From: Hippopus hippopus
Lineage: Eukaryota > Mollusca > Bivalvia > Cardiida > Cardiidae
Assembly: GCA_946811185.2 (NCBI GenBank)
Contig: OX328108.1
Coordinates: 4,797,501-4,861,500, forward strand
Length of the DNA: 64,000 nt
Reading direction: 5' to 3'
This document shows positions 19,495 to 29,237 of the stretch, piece after piece. The notes under the pieces are model-generated. The model did not search any database. It saw only the letters and a program-made list of their open reading frames with translations, and was not told the origin of the DNA. Position numbers and translations under genes: made by a program. Within the stretch, counting starts at the first letter, position 1, and each line of letters starts with the position of its first letter.

Positions 19495-20187
19495 ATGGTT
19501 GATTTAGACAAAGAAAACAATGGTATATATCCTACACTGCCGAAAGATGATTTTAGACCATCTGCACCTCCGTATAATGAAAGAATCGAAAGGATTGAAA
19601 TGGATGATATAGGAGGTCATGCATTCCGTCTTGAAGAAATACGTAAAATACGTGAATACTTCGAAAAGGAAATACAGACCAGAGAGATACTTGCAAAAAA
19701 GTACTTTCGTGTATCGAAGGTGGTTGACAATGTAGATGTAGTATTGACAACAACTGCACTTACAGCTGGAGTAGGAGGTGCCGCATTGCTTTCCACTGTT
19801 GTAGCGGTACCCGTTGTGGTAGGACTAGAAATTGGAGCTGCTGTAATAGGACTTGCATCTATTGCAGGAAAGTATGTTGTATCCAATACTAGACAAAAGG
19901 CTGAAAAACACAGAGAAATTATGGCTGTTGCAAGTTCTAAACTGAACAGTATAAATGATCTAATATCTCATGCTCTGATGGATGGTATTGTGACTGAAAA
20001 GGAATTTCGTTTTATACTTGAAGAACAGGAGAAGTACAAAGGACTGAAAGAAAACATACGTGCCAAAACAAAGAAGAAGATGACCGAAGAAAATGCAAAA
20101 AGCTTGATTGAAAAAGGAAGACGTGAAGCCCAAGATTCCTTTCGGAGACTCGTTGAAAAGAACAATGATAGACATCGTCCACGTTAG
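19495..20187 (+). CDS. Conserved Maverick coiled-coil protein with hydrophobic segment
   Basis: A 230-residue protein. After an acidic, proline-containing N-terminus comes an ALTAGVGGAALLSTVVAVPVV-type hydrophobic Gly/Ala/Val stretch (about 85-120) that could span or insert in a membrane. It is flanked by charged helical regions, including KAEKHREIMAVASSKLNSI and a C-terminal Lys/Glu-rich coiled coil. Proteins with this layout, including the EKEF-R-FILEEQEKY segment, occur widely as uncharacterised proteins linked to invertebrate Polintons. The function is not known to me. It is 15 bases downstream of the dUTPase-like gene and probably cotranscribed. Confidence 0.7.
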   Translation: MVDLDKENNGIYPTLPKDDFRPSAPPYNERIERIEMDDIGGHAFRLEEIRKIREYFEKEIQTREILAKKYFRVSKVVDNVDVVLTTTALTAGVGGAALLSTVVAVPVVVGLEIGAAVIGLASIAGKYVVSNTRQKAEKHREIMAVASSKLNSINDLISHALMDGIVTEKEFRFILEEQEKYKGLKENIRAKTKKKMTEENAKSLIEKGRREAQDSFRRLVEKNNDRHRPR

Positions 20188-20260
20188 ACAATGTCTTCCA
20201 AAAATACGTTGTACCTGTACGTGTTCTATAGGTGAGGTTGATACATAAGAGCTATGTAAG

Positions 20261-20294
20261 GATACATAAGAGCTATATAAAGTTCTTATGTATC
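20261..20294. promoter_or_regulatory. Stem-loop with TATATAA loop upstream of the 20325 gene
   Basis: GATACATAAGAGCT pairs with AGTTCTTATGTATC around ATATAA. The left arm is repeated directly at about 20239. It could end the upstream transcript or be a promoter for the next gene. Confidence 0.45.
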
Positions 20295-20324
20295 TAATTG
20301 ACTATATAGTGGTACATCTAAAAA

Positions 20325-21023
20325 ATGTCGTTTTATACAATAGACAATCCACGTGAAAGAGACAAAGAGGTTCGTAAGTACCTAGAACTGAAACAGAATA
20401 TTCGTTCGGATGATGCTGCAGAAAAAATGCAGAAAGGATATTCAAAGAGAGAATTGGAAAGATATTTTAAACCATTGTCGAAACCAATAGCAAAACAGGC
20501 AAAAGAAACAAAAGATCTTCTTACAGCTCTACCAGGAGAATTTACGAAGCAGCTGACTGGACAGATGATACCTCAACTTCAAGCATTAATGCCACCAGAA
20601 GAGCCTTTTTCCACATATCCAATGGCGGAACCACCCAAACCAGAAAAAATTACACGACTGATACCTAATGAGCTCAAAGATGTTAGCTTTGATGAACTTG
20701 ATCTTGATTCATATGGATCAGAATACCAAGACTTTATGACCAACAGAAAATCAAAAGTCAAATGGAATGATCTTTCCGAGGAAGAACAGAACAAAGTGAT
20801 ACAAGTATATATGAACAGTGGAGCGTTTGCTCCAGATGCTTTAAAAGTTAATACAAGATCTCCTAGATATCATGTGCTCTTGCCTATATACCATAATGTA
20901 AAAGTTTTAAAAATAGATGAGAAAGATGTAACAAAGAATGATGTAAAATACATATATAGTCTTACAAAGGTCTATAAAGACAAAACGAGATATGAATTGT
21001 TAGAAGGTGAAGCAACTGGCTGA
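20325..21023 (+). CDS. Conserved Maverick structural-block protein, probably C-terminally shifted
   Basis: The 232-residue open frame is charged and proline-containing, with an N-terminal ERDKEVRKYLELKQNIRSDD segment, a PPEEPFSTYPMAEPPKP linker and a beta-rich end. I do not know its function. The frame stops at 21021-21023. In the +1 frame, an uninterrupted stretch runs from about 21013 to TAA at 21175-21177. It encodes a LLIGSGQAGNTGVYNEI-like tail of the kind that ends related Polinton proteins. The gene is therefore probably shifted by one base near 21005-21015, through mutation or a sequencing indel. Confidence 0.65.
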   Translation: MSFYTIDNPRERDKEVRKYLELKQNIRSDDAAEKMQKGYSKRELERYFKPLSKPIAKQAKETKDLLTALPGEFTKQLTGQMIPQLQALMPPEEPFSTYPMAEPPKPEKITRLIPNELKDVSFDELDLDSYGSEYQDFMTNRKSKVKWNDLSEEEQNKVIQVYMNSGAFAPDALKVNTRSPRYHVLLPIYHNVKVLKIDEKDVTKNDVKYIYSLTKVYKDKTRYELLEGEATG

Positions 21024-21177
21024 TAGATTGGCTCTTTTGATTGGTAGTGGTCAAGCAGGAAATACAGGTGTATACAACGAAATCGTATCTATATGTGATG
21101 AATTACGAAAGCAAGGTGTAATTACAAAGACGCAGTACAACAAACTTTTAAATTCATCTAAGCGTCATAGAACCTAA
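21013..21177 (+). pseudogene. Frame-shifted C-terminal tail of the 20325 gene
   Basis: Fifty-four sense codons without their own start lie in the +1 frame relative to the 20325 gene. They encode a helical tail with an AGNTGVYNEIVSICDEL motif and a GVITKTQYNKLL end. The location and family resemblance suggest it belongs to the preceding protein. Confidence 0.55.
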
Positions 21178-21184
21178 CCTATAA

Positions 21185-21592
21185 ATGATCATTACACAGT
21201 CAAGAAGAATATGTCCAAAAAGAAAACACGTCACGGGAGGCAAAACAGCATGGGTACCTAGACGTGGAGGTAGTATCTGGAGCAGTATAGCTGGTATTCT
21301 CGGAAAACTGTTTCATGCTGCAGGAGGAAAAAAAGCTCTAATGGATGTAGGTCAAAAGGTTGTTACGTCTGCTGGTGAAAAAATAGGAAAAAAGGCCATC
21401 GAAGTGGTAGGAAAACAAGCTGAGAAAGTAGGAAAAAAACTCTTCGGAAAAAAAGCCACATCACAGGCGACATCACAGGCACAACAAAAAATTATGGAAT
21501 TGCTTCGGAACAATATAGGAAACACAGGGATGACTCTTTCAGAGGGTATGGGTTCCTCCCTGACGGTAGGAAAGGGGATCAAAAGGATATAA
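21185..21592 (+). CDS. Basic, glycine-rich core-like protein
   Basis: A 135-residue, strongly basic protein (many Lys, few acidic residues) with an N-terminal HVTGGKTAWVPRRGG segment. GG motifs in this context resemble adenain-type cleavage sites. It then has an amphipathic SIWSSIAGILGKLFHAAGG helix and Lys-rich repeats (EKIGKKAIEVVGKQAEKVGKKLFGKK). Position before the major capsid gene and composition suggest a DNA-condensing or capsid-lining virion component similar to adenovirus core proteins, but this is inference. A family A palindrome (21553-21573) is embedded near its 3' end. Confidence 0.7.
   Translation: MIITQSRRICPKRKHVTGGKTAWVPRRGGSIWSSIAGILGKLFHAAGGKKALMDVGQKVVTSAGEKIGKKAIEVVGKQAEKVGKKLFGKKATSQATSQAQQKIMELLRNNIGNTGMTLSEGMGSSLTVGKGIKRI
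21553..21573. repeat. Intragenic palindrome (family A) in the core-like gene
   Basis: TTCCTCCCTGACGGTAGGAA is a GC-rich hairpin in coding sequence, encoding an SSLTVGK segment. Confidence 0.65.
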
Positions 21593-21625
21593 CATAACAT
21601 AAGCAGAAAGCATCTATAGGAAAAA

Positions 21626-22969
21626 ATGACTGATGAAACAATATATGAATGGCCGAAAACAGTTGAAAAGGATGAAAGTAGTGAAGAATATGAGTACTTC
21701 TTTTACCTTCCTCATAATGCTTCTGAAGACAGCTTGAACAAGCTGGGTGAAATTAGGTTCGCAGCGAGTGATGGTCAAGACAAATACCTACATCCAAGCA
21801 GAAGTTACCTATACTTCGAAGGTAGGTTGACAAAGGCGAATGGTGATGCATATGCAGATACCGATAATGTAGCACTTGCTCATAACGGAATCATGCATCT
21901 TTTTTCGCAGATCGAATATAGAATCGCTGGTCAAACTGTCGAAAATGTTTTAAATCCAGGTCAGGCTACGTTGATGTTAGGAATGCTTCGATATCCTGAT
22001 GATTATGCAAAAAGCAGTGGTCTTTCTCAGTGTTGGTACAAAGATGAGAATGATGGAACTGCGGCACCTCTAACTAATGCTGGATTTAAAGTTAGAAAAA
22101 ATCTTTTGTTGGCTGATGGTATTGTTGCTGATGTAGGAAAAGGATATTTCTCCTTTTGTATACCTCTGTCTCATATTTTCGGATTTTGTGAAGACTACAA
22201 ACAGGTTATATATGGTATAAAACATGAGCTTTCTCTACATAAAAAAGATCGAAATGATTTTACAGCTATACATAAAGCAGCTACTGCTGGACCAAATCAT
22301 ACAGAAGGTAAAATACATTTGACAAATATAACTTGGTGTGTACCACAGGTACGTCCTTCCGTAAAAGTAAACAATGAGCTGCTCGAAGCAGTTGAAAGAA
22401 AAGAAGAAACAAAAGTGTCTTTTTTGTCTCGATACTGTGAAAAATTTGCTGTTCCTGCAGGTTCTACCATTTGGTCATGGAAGCTTGGTGCTAGACCAGG
22501 CGATGAAATACCCAGATTTTTGATCATTGCTTTTCAAACAGGTGATATAACAACACAAACAGCAAATCCATCCACTTTTAATCATTGTAATCTGAAGAAT
22601 TTACAAGTACAAATGGCAGGAAGACTGTATCCTACTCTGAAAGAAGAGTTGAACTTCGAACAGAATCAATATATGAAGGCTTTTTTGAATGCTGCTGAGT
22701 TTCGATGTTTGATGGATGGTGTACCTAATCTGTTCTGTAACTTCGGGATCAACCCCATTGATTACAAAAGACTGTATCCTATATATGTTGTTGATTTGTC
22801 AAAACAGGCAATGAGAGCAAAATCCCTTGCTGTTGAAATACTAATCAACTTTCAGTTTCATGGTGCTGGTATAGAAGCAAATACCATAGCATATGCACTG
22901 ACGATTTCAGACAAAACGTTTGATTTTCGTGCTGATGGAAAACAGGTAAATATTCATTTCCCTCATTGA
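21626..22969 (+). CDS. Double-jelly-roll major capsid protein
   Basis: A 447-residue protein matching the Polinton/adintovirus hexon-like capsid. It has an N-terminal YEYFFYLPHNASED segment, SYLYFEGRLTK, GIMHLFSQIEYRIAGQTVE, HIFGFCEDYKQVIYGIKHELSLHKK (about 191-215), LTNITWCVPQVRPSVKV, and late FNHCNLKNLQVQMAGRLYP and LSKQAMRAKSLAVEILINF strands. These blocks are typical of the two tandem eight-stranded jelly rolls that form pseudo-hexameric capsomers. The frame is complete. It is the last gene of the plus-strand block and ends at a stem-loop facing the large minus-strand gene. Confidence 0.88.
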   Translation: MTDETIYEWPKTVEKDESSEEYEYFFYLPHNASEDSLNKLGEIRFAASDGQDKYLHPSRSYLYFEGRLTKANGDAYADTDNVALAHNGIMHLFSQIEYRIAGQTVENVLNPGQATLMLGMLRYPDDYAKSSGLSQCWYKDENDGTAAPLTNAGFKVRKNLLLADGIVADVGKGYFSFCIPLSHIFGFCEDYKQVIYGIKHELSLHKKDRNDFTAIHKAATAGPNHTEGKIHLTNITWCVPQVRPSVKVNNELLEAVERKEETKVSFLSRYCEKFAVPAGSTIWSWKLGARPGDEIPRFLIIAFQTGDITTQTANPSTFNHCNLKNLQVQMAGRLYPTLKEELNFEQNQYMKAFLNAAEFRCLMDGVPNLFCNFGINPIDYKRLYPIYVVDLSKQAMRAKSLAVEILINFQFHGAGIEANTIAYALTISDKTFDFRADGKQVNIHFPH

Positions 22970-23024
22970 TTCAACCTGTCTCATCAGGGATAGAAGGGAT
23001 GAGGTATATATATGTATATGAGTC

Positions 23025-23060
23025 AAATATATATTGCTTCTGTAAAGGCAATATGTATTT
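23025..23060. terminator. Bidirectional stem-loop between capsid gene and the large minus-strand gene
   Basis: AAATATATATTGC pairs with GCAATATGTATTT across a TTCTGTAAAG loop with one T-G wobble. It lies between convergent stop codons. Confidence 0.65.
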
Positions 23061-23072
23061 TTTAAGATTATA

Positions 23073-26000
23073 TTAGTTGATGCATGCAAATTCTATTTTT
23101 CTATCTCTATGTCTCTGTGTGTTGTGACATATCATTCCAAGTCGTATTTTCGTGTTGATCAATATTTTCTGTAAACCATTGTTGGTACTATCAATCTCTG
23201 AAAGTTTTTCATTCAGAAAAGAACCACGTATCCAATATTTTACATTTCCTACGAGAACGTATGCTATATATTCGCTCTTGCCTCTAAATGTCCTATGTGA
23301 ATATGCAGAGATCTCACATTCTATACTGGATGAATCAGGAAAAAAATCCTTTACAAATATTACATCTTTGGTGTTTGGAAATGGTTCCAAAGTCAAAAAA
23401 CGTATTTCTTCATTGATCTTTATAAGTTCTTTTGCAGCTTCTCTGATGGCTGCATGACTTTCAACCACAGTTAATCCTGTAATATCTTCATTGACCAAAT
23501 TCAGATTATGTCCATTGGTTCCTGTAGCCATCAGAGTTTCTGTTGGCATGAAATATATGTCCTTCGTTTTGTTTTTGGTACGAAGTTTTTCAAAGAGATC
23601 CTTTCGTAAACTTCGAAGCATAACATCCAGTTCTCTTCCAGGAAAACATATGCTTTCTTCTTTGTCATGATGGTAGTATGCGATTCTCATAGCATTGGTG
23701 TTTTTTGTAATACAGAAGGCAAATATTCTTATACTGGTCTGTTTCCCAGACGAGCTGGTCTGTTGTTCTAATATTTCATTGATTTCTTCAGTATCATGTA
23801 GACCACCAAAAAGCTTTTCTAATCCTTTTTTCCTATTTCTGTAATGCTTTTCTAAATTGTATTGTTCCAAATGTTTCTTCCTGGCCATTTTTTCGAGAAA
23901 TTTAACCTTTTCTGATTCTATGGTCTTTTTCTTCCATTCTTTTTGATTTTTTTCATCGATACCTTTTTCTCGTATGTATCTATGTTCATTCTGTGTATAA
24001 AACTGTGTTACAATAGGAGGCATATGGACATCATCGGATGTGGTCAATTCTGTAAAAAGAGGAAGATCATACATTGCTTTGTGGTTGTTGTCAGTTCTAA
24101 ATACAAATTCTACTTTTTCATTAGGTGGTAGTACCCTCTGTGGATACATTCGTAATTCTGAAGGAGGACATTCTGGTCGTGTATGATTATGTTGTTCATT
24201 AGGTCTAACGAAATATGATTTGGATGGGTTGTGTGAAGGAGCCAGAACAGTTGGACCACTTCTGATGAAGCATCGTGGTGGATCTACTACTATTTTTTCG
24301 CTCTGAGATGATTTTTCCTTTGTTGTATGTCGTTCTATTACATTTACTCTTCTGGTTTGTCCTGTTTCTGTGTCTTGTATCTCTGCTTCATAATTCGTAT
24401 ACTGGGTGTTGTATATGATCTCTCTGTCTGGATTCTGTACTGGATTTTGTATTTGTACTGGGACCTGAGGTGGTGTTGGTGGTGGATTCTTTGGTTTGTT
24501 TTTGCTTCCTTTGGGTCTACCAGGTTTTCTTTGGATTGTATTAGGTACCCCTTCTGCAGGAAGAACGCCTTCTGAAGTGATCTCTGTAGTGAACGTTTCA
24601 ACTTCATCCACTATTTCTCTGGATTTTTTGTCCTTGATGCTATATGTGATCACATATATAGGTAGCTCGTTCCATCCAAATCTTGATGCCATCTGTTGTA
24701 TCATTCTGTCCCACTTATACTTCCATACATCATGTTCCTTTTTCCAGAGTTCTTCGTTTTCATAATTCTCTTTCAGTGGTTCCTTCATAGCCTCTGCATT
24801 TCTGTCATACATGTTACCACCCAGTCTGTGAGTCAGGGTACTAGCAAACCAATAATGATGAATTTGACCTGTGGTTTTGTTTGCAATGATCAACGTTTTA
24901 TCGATGCTGTCACAGAGGCATTTCCATTGCTTTTCTCCTGGTTGTATGTAGAACATATTCCTGTCAGATATCAAAGCGAATTCTCTGTCTATTATATTGC
25001 TGTAATTTACATTTTTGTCGAAACCATATATCGAAAGTTCTAATCTGGTCATTCCTTTTTTCTCCACATCTGGATGTCTAAATGTCTTTTCCAGATGTTT
25101 GTCTGTACAGAACACATATTCACATACATGACTTCCTGTCTTTTTCAACACCTTTCCTGCTTCAAAATTAGATACAATTTTGTTGTAGTATTTGACTGTA
25201 ACATGAAGACCATGTGTTTTTGTGAGATATTTGACTACATTTCGTCCAGTGCTTTCTTCTTCATCTAATATGTAAGGATTAGAAACATTTGGTATCCAAT
25301 ATCGAGCTTCTTCTCTGAATGGAGATATATGTGGATCGATTTTGGATGCATACTTTTCCTGTTCTACATCATGTACATATCCATGCTTGTACTGTTTACG
25401 AAAACCATATTGTTTCTGAAGAAAGTATTCTAATTCACCTTTACAAAGAACGCCTGAAAAATCCTGGGTATAATCTATCTGAAAGAGACCACCTCCTATT
25501 TCTGTAAGACGATTTTCCAATATCTCGAGTTTTTCCATGACTTCAGGTAGAGCAAGCTGAGCTGTTGATATTTTGTATTTTATAACTGCAGCTGGTTCCA
25601 TTTTTTCTCTTCCAGATATGGTATGATATCTGTGATACCCTTTTGTTGCTTTGTTTCCAGTTTTTTGGAGAATATCACATACGGTACTAAATATTTTGTC
25701 ATTGTGTTTTACATCTTTTCTTTCTTCTGTTTCTACTGCAATAGGTCTATCCATTCCGACTGTATGTGTTACATGTTGTTCACATCGTTTCTCTTTCCAC
25801 AATGAATCAGTGATTGTACTGATTGTTTTGACCAAAGTTGATGCTATTTCATTCTCTCCTTGACGAAGTATGATGTTCTTTCTTGGTCCTATTTCTGTAT
25901 CCTGTGGATGAATCAATACGAATGCATATATATCATCTATGAAAGGAGGTAGATCTGACAGTGGTTTTAAACATGTATATTCTGTTGCGGTACGTAAATA

Positions 26001-26153
26001 ATCAACGTCTTTGATATCACATAGATACCTATTTCCTACACAATTGGCCAAACCCATTCGATGTATACTAGTTTCTTTGGCTTTTTTGGATACTGTTTTT
26101 GTACAGAGCTGATCTGCTACTTCAATTGCATTTGTTGTATTCTGCGTTTCCAT
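23073..26153 (-). CDS. Large protein with AT-hook; weak rolling-circle-initiator resemblance
   Basis: A 1026-residue intact frame, the longest in the window, that I cannot assign with confidence. An AT-hook-like RKPGRPKGSKNK (542-553) precedes a proline-rich linker (NPPPTPPQVPVQ), so DNA binding is likely. The N-terminal third holds, in order, QIDYTQDF (225-232), HVTVKYYNK (317-325) and GMTRLELSIYG (367-377). That order of D-rich strand, Tyr-Asn-Lys and Arg-x-Glu-x recalls Rep_trans-type rolling-circle initiators, but the match is weak. The C-terminal part is Lys/Glu-rich and then globular. A family B palindrome (23742-23763) sits inside the gene and encodes a QTSSSGK segment that also occurs in the integrase insert. 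The start follows ACATATATAAA. Confidence 0.75.
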   Translation of the reverse strand: METQNTTNAIEVADQLCTKTVSKKAKETSIHRMGLANCVGNRYLCDIKDVDYLRTATEYTCLKPLSDLPPFIDDIYAFVLIHPQDTEIGPRKNIILRQGENEIASTLVKTISTITDSLWKEKRCEQHVTHTVGMDRPIAVETEERKDVKHNDKIFSTVCDILQKTGNKATKGYHRYHTISGREKMEPAAVIKYKISTAQLALPEVMEKLEILENRLTEIGGGLFQIDYTQDFSGVLCKGELEYFLQKQYGFRKQYKHGYVHDVEQEKYASKIDPHISPFREEARYWIPNVSNPYILDEEESTGRNVVKYLTKTHGLHVTVKYYNKIVSNFEAGKVLKKTGSHVCEYVFCTDKHLEKTFRHPDVEKKGMTRLELSIYGFDKNVNYSNIIDREFALISDRNMFYIQPGEKQWKCLCDSIDKTLIIANKTTGQIHHYWFASTLTHRLGGNMYDRNAEAMKEPLKENYENEELWKKEHDVWKYKWDRMIQQMASRFGWNELPIYVITYSIKDKKSREIVDEVETFTTEITSEGVLPAEGVPNTIQRKPGRPKGSKNKPKNPPPTPPQVPVQIQNPVQNPDREIIYNTQYTNYEAEIQDTETGQTRRVNVIERHTTKEKSSQSEKIVVDPPRCFIRSGPTVLAPSHNPSKSYFVRPNEQHNHTRPECPPSELRMYPQRVLPPNEKVEFVFRTDNNHKAMYDLPLFTELTTSDDVHMPPIVTQFYTQNEHRYIREKGIDEKNQKEWKKKTIESEKVKFLEKMARKKHLEQYNLEKHYRNRKKGLEKLFGGLHDTEEINEILEQQTSSSGKQTSIRIFAFCITKNTNAMRIAYYHHDKEESICFPGRELDVMLRSLRKDLFEKLRTKNKTKDIYFMPTETLMATGTNGHNLNLVNEDITGLTVVESHAAIREAAKELIKINEEIRFLTLEPFPNTKDVIFVKDFFPDSSSIECEISAYSHRTFRGKSEYIAYVLVGNVKYWIRGSFLNEKLSEIDSTNNGLQKILINTKIRLGMICHNTQRHRDRKIEFACIN
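23742..23763. repeat. Intragenic palindrome (family B) in the 1026-residue gene
   Basis: TTTCCCAGACGAGCTGGTCT is nearly identical to copies in the integrase gene (13132, 13175) and at 26641. The frame is kept. Confidence 0.75.
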
Positions 26154-26211
26154 TTTATATATGTGAGAAAAACGTTTAAGTCAACATCATTTTCCCATAT
26201 TCAGGTTATAT

Positions 26212-26568
26212 TCAGCGAATAGTCATTTCCGAAATTACAGAACGCAGATTTGTAAATTCTGTTTTGTAAAATTGTAAAAATTCATATGTCTTCTGGTTGT
26301 TCGAAGCAGCTTTGATGTAGATACCTCCAGTTTTTCCTATGAGTTCTTCTTCCATTCTCATACATCTATATAGCTCTGTGTCTATATCTTCTAAACAAAA
26401 ATCCAATACATCTATACACTCCAATATGTCTTTTCTGTTATATATGGTTTTTCCAGTATTACGAAAATCTGTTGCTCTCTGTATCCATCTGTCCCATTGC
26501 TTTTTATATGTTTCAGACAAGTACCTGTGTCGTACCATGCATATGTTTACAACTTGTTCTGTGTCCAT
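26212..26568 (-). CDS. Small helical hypothetical protein, 118 residues
   Basis: Not recognised. It appears mostly helical and charged, with ETYKKQWDRWIQRATDF and a Cys-containing ECIDVLDFCLEDIDTELYRC segment. There is no signal peptide. The start codon follows the A-tract GATCTAAAAA shared with other genes of the element. It lies upstream of the 1026-residue gene on the same strand, separated by about 60 bases, and its start overlaps the end of the 26513 gene, suggesting one transcription unit. Confidence 0.65.
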   Translation of the reverse strand: MDTEQVVNICMVRHRYLSETYKKQWDRWIQRATDFRNTGKTIYNRKDILECIDVLDFCLEDIDTELYRCMRMEEELIGKTGGIYIKAASNNQKTYEFLQFYKTEFTNLRSVISEMTIR

Positions 26569-26719
26569 TTTTTAGATCAGCTACAATATCTATCAATCCT
26601 TTCAATACTTCTTCGATTGTATCTATCTGTCGTTGTAAATTTTCCCAGACAAGCTGGTCTGTTTGTTGTACCATTTCAGAGGTAGGCTTCTTCTTCTTTT
26701 TTCTTCCAAAACAAAGCAT
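26513..26719 (-). CDS. Small basic coiled-coil protein
   Basis: About 68 codons from the ATG at 26719, preceded by TTGACAAAAAAAAG. It has a Lys-run N-terminus (FGRKKKKK), then a heptad-like NLQRQIDTIEEVLKGLIDIVADL segment that could form a coiled coil. The 3' end overlaps the start of the 26212 gene by about 56 bases in another frame, so the last residues are doubtful. A family B palindrome (26641-26662) lies within it. It is the first gene inside the right TIR. Confidence 0.5.
   Translation of the reverse strand: MLCFGRKKKKKPTSEMVQQTDQLVWENLQRQIDTIEEVLKGLIDIVADLKNGHRTSCKHMHGTTQVLV
26641..26662. repeat. Intragenic palindrome (family B)
   Basis: TTTCCCAGACAAGCTGGTCT, the same element as at 13132, 13175 and 23742. 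Confidence 0.75.
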
Positions 26720-26730
26720 CTTTTTTTTGT

Positions 26731-27711
26731 CAAGCACATATATTCCTATACAACAATTGGAATATGTGTGTCATTTTTTTTGGGTCATATAGCTATATGA
26801 GCTTGCCCCCTGTCGGAGGCAGGGATGTATTTTTTGTATATATTCTCTGGTTGCTTTTGTGGTTTGTTTTTGCCAATTTTTTGCATGTATTCTTTTGATA
26901 TCTTGCATATCTGAAAGTGTTAGATATACCTCCCTGACACCTCCGAGGTCGGCGAGGACGGGAGGCAGGGATCTGTTTGGACCTAATTGAGCAAGTGGCT
27001 AACTCGCTGATTCGCTGATCCTATGATTGTTCTAGAGGTTCTAAAACAGACAGTGGCTCTAATGGCTCTAATGGCTCAGAGTCCTAGAGGAGCTAGATGC
27101 TTCGGGGGAACGAACACCTTCCTGCCGAAGGTGGGAAGCGAGAGGCATGGATCCTGGAACACCTTCCGGTAGGAAGGTGGGAAGGAGACATCGAGCGAGT
27201 ATTGACCCTTCGGCCCTTCGGCCCAACAGAGCGAATTGATGTGTCAGTGCTTCAGTGCTTTAGGTCTTTGAATCCTTTGAATCCTTTGACGTAACCCTCC
27301 TAGCCCCTCAGAGATTCATACATCCTTATACACGGAGCCCATTCAGATCGCTGGAATTTGGCAGAATTATGGGATCTAGAGGATATAGCCCCTCTGTTGG
27401 AGTTTCTGCATATTGGATCGCTGGAATTATGGGATCTAGAGGATATAGCCCCTCTGCTGGAGTTTCTGGATATTGGATCGCTGGAATTTTTAGAATTGGA
27501 GGATTTGGCTCTGTCGCTGGAGTTTCTGGAGAAATTGGCTCTGTTGTGTGGTTGGATTTTGCAACCATCGCTCAGATTTCTGGATGTGGTTGGAATGGAC
27601 CATGGGGAAAAAAGTCGCTGAAAATTTTGGACTGAAAAAGGGGAAGTGTTTATATAACAAATCTAATATATAAATTTCCAAATGCGCGTGAATCAACATT
27701 ATTGAATCTCT
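26731..27711 (-). repeat. Right terminal inverted repeat
   Basis: Reverse complement of 6066-7160, ending CATTATTGAATCTCT. It lacks the tandem duplication and the extra inverted terminus found in the left TIR. It carries the same palindromes and 60-bp units. Confidence 0.92.
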
Positions 27712-27827
27712 GGTTGATATATATACCTAACACTTGCATTTGGACAAATTTGTACATCGATCTTTTTTGTTTCAATAGGAGGAGGGTTTTTTTTTTGTCT
27801 CCTCATTCAGTGCTTTAATAACATATC
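27712..27827. repeat. Right copy of the ~120-bp direct duplication
   Basis: Same sequence as 5946-6065 apart from homopolymer lengths, abutting the right terminus. Old integrase coding continues directly to its right. Confidence 0.85.
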
Positions 27828-28440
27828 TTAACCCATTCTCTGTTTCTTTTTTGTGTTTGAATTTCTTTTGCATATTGATAACTGAACAATCTTTCAGCCA
27901 AAGTTCTATTGAATCTTTCTACTATACCTTGGTCTCTATGTATTTCCTTTTTTCCTCTACTGATTCTAACATTATTTTTACTCATAAGTTGTGAAACTAT
28001 CCCATAAACCCTCTACCAGGATCAACTTGTAATAATTTTGAATAGCTCACATAACGTTTATATATTTTTTCAAAAGCTTTTTCAACTTCTTTGCTGTCTT
28101 TTGATTTCAATGGTTCTGCTTCTTTATATCTTGTTCCAATATCAACTAACTCTAATGCATATTGATATGATTTATCATGTGGTAAAAAAGGTAAATCTGC
28201 TTCATGAACTTCATTCTTAGCAGAAACATGAAATCTTGGTCTAATAATTTTCTTTGGTGCAGGTAAATAAATCTGCCAAATTGCTTGTTTTTTTTTTTTT
28301 TTTAGAAATTCCAATGCTTTCCTTTCACTGACCATAGCTTCTTTTGCCAATTTTTTACAGCTGATTTACCTTTCCAAAAGCCATTTGGACTATAATATTT
28401 CTTTTTCAAATATATTTAATAAAAGAAATATATTAGTAAA
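27828..28440 (-). pseudogene. Old Polinton integrase, N-terminal and core part (interrupted)
   Basis: On the minus strand, 27997-28350 encodes an AIWQIYLPAPKKIIRPRF segment, then EVHEADLPFLPHDKSYQYALELVDIGTRYKEAEPL with the first catalytic Asp, and LLQVDPGRG with the second. After a frame change at about 28000 the next frame gives EIHRDQGIVERFNRTLAERLF with the catalytic Glu. The order and motifs are those of Polinton-type retrovirus-like integrases. Frame breaks occur near 28000, near 27830 and at an A/T homopolymer near 28290-28303. The C-terminal end of the same gene is at 5775-6065, 21.6 kb away. Confidence 0.82.
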
Positions 28441-28448
28441 AAAGAAAA

Positions 28449-28774
28449 ATGCCAAAGAAAGCAAATAATACAAACGAGACAATCACAGAAGAAGAATTCG
28501 AAGAATTGCTAAAATAATAGTCCTTTCACGATATAAACAAATGGGGTTGATTTAGAGATTAAAAAGATCTCACAATAACTTCGTACAGGAAAGCTGACAC
28601 AAGCAATGGAGAAGCTTTAATTTTAACACTAAAAGATTTTGGAGAAGTCTGGTGTCCTGGACATCTCGCAAATAAAATTGAAGGGGGAAAAAAACATTCT
28701 TTGTTAGACCACTTGGCTTAAAACCTTGTAAAAATAATAATGATAAAAAAGTAAATATCACGCTTACGATTTAG

Positions 28775-28776
<2 letters not shown>
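28449..28776 (+). pseudogene. Possible gene remnant of the old Polinton
   Basis: A short frame starts with ATGCCAAAGAAAGC and encodes an acidic EEEFEELL end. Further on, broken frames encode TLKDFGEVWCPGHLANKI and FVRPLGLKPCK-like segments that resemble small proteins seen in invertebrate Polintons. The reading is discontinuous and the assignment tentative. Confidence 0.35.

Positions 28777-28779
<3 letters not shown>

Positions 28780-28829
<50 letters not shown>
28780..28829. repeat. (CA)n microsatellite
   Basis: Twenty-five CA/AC dinucleotides without interruption. Confidence 0.98.
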
Positions 28830-28832
<3 letters not shown>

Positions 28833-29237
28833 GTATATTAATTTTTTTTTTTAAATCTTTTTTTACTGCCTCATTTGAGATTGAGTCAAATCAGCCTTTT
28901 ACATATATAATTTTATTTCTTTTTATTGTTCTGTAAAGAGTTCACTACGGATAAAAAATGTGCCTGAGTTGCTATGTTGAAGGAACCTTAAAGTATAAGG
29001 AACCAGGAGAAAGAGGAGACACAAAGAGAGAGGTGAATAAGAGAGAGAAAGAGCTCAACATCTCAATATGTGTTCTTGTGAAATTGCTATTAGTGATGAA
29101 GTCTGTAACATGCAACAAAAGTTTAGGACCGTTCAGATTAAAAGCGTTTGTACACGACGATTTCAAACGTTGCTCGAATGATGGATTTTGTCTTAAAAGT
29201 GGCGAGAAAAAAAAAAAAAAAAAAAAAAACACACCGT

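Larger units (their letters stand above)
6066..27711. mobile_element. Maverick/Polinton (adintovirus-like) element, nearly intact
   Basis: The ends are inverted repeats beginning AGAGATTCAATAATG and ending CATTATTGAATCTCT, with the AG...CT termini expected of Polintons. Inside are protein-primed DNA polymerase, packaging ATPase, integrase, adenain-type protease, double-jelly-roll capsid and penton-like capsid genes, the hallmark set of this class of integrating viruses. Most frames are open over their full length. Three junctions look shifted (9732-9744, 12452-12464 and about 21013). The two terminal repeats are almost identical, so insertion was recent. It lies in the integrase gene of an older Polinton. 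Confidence 0.95.
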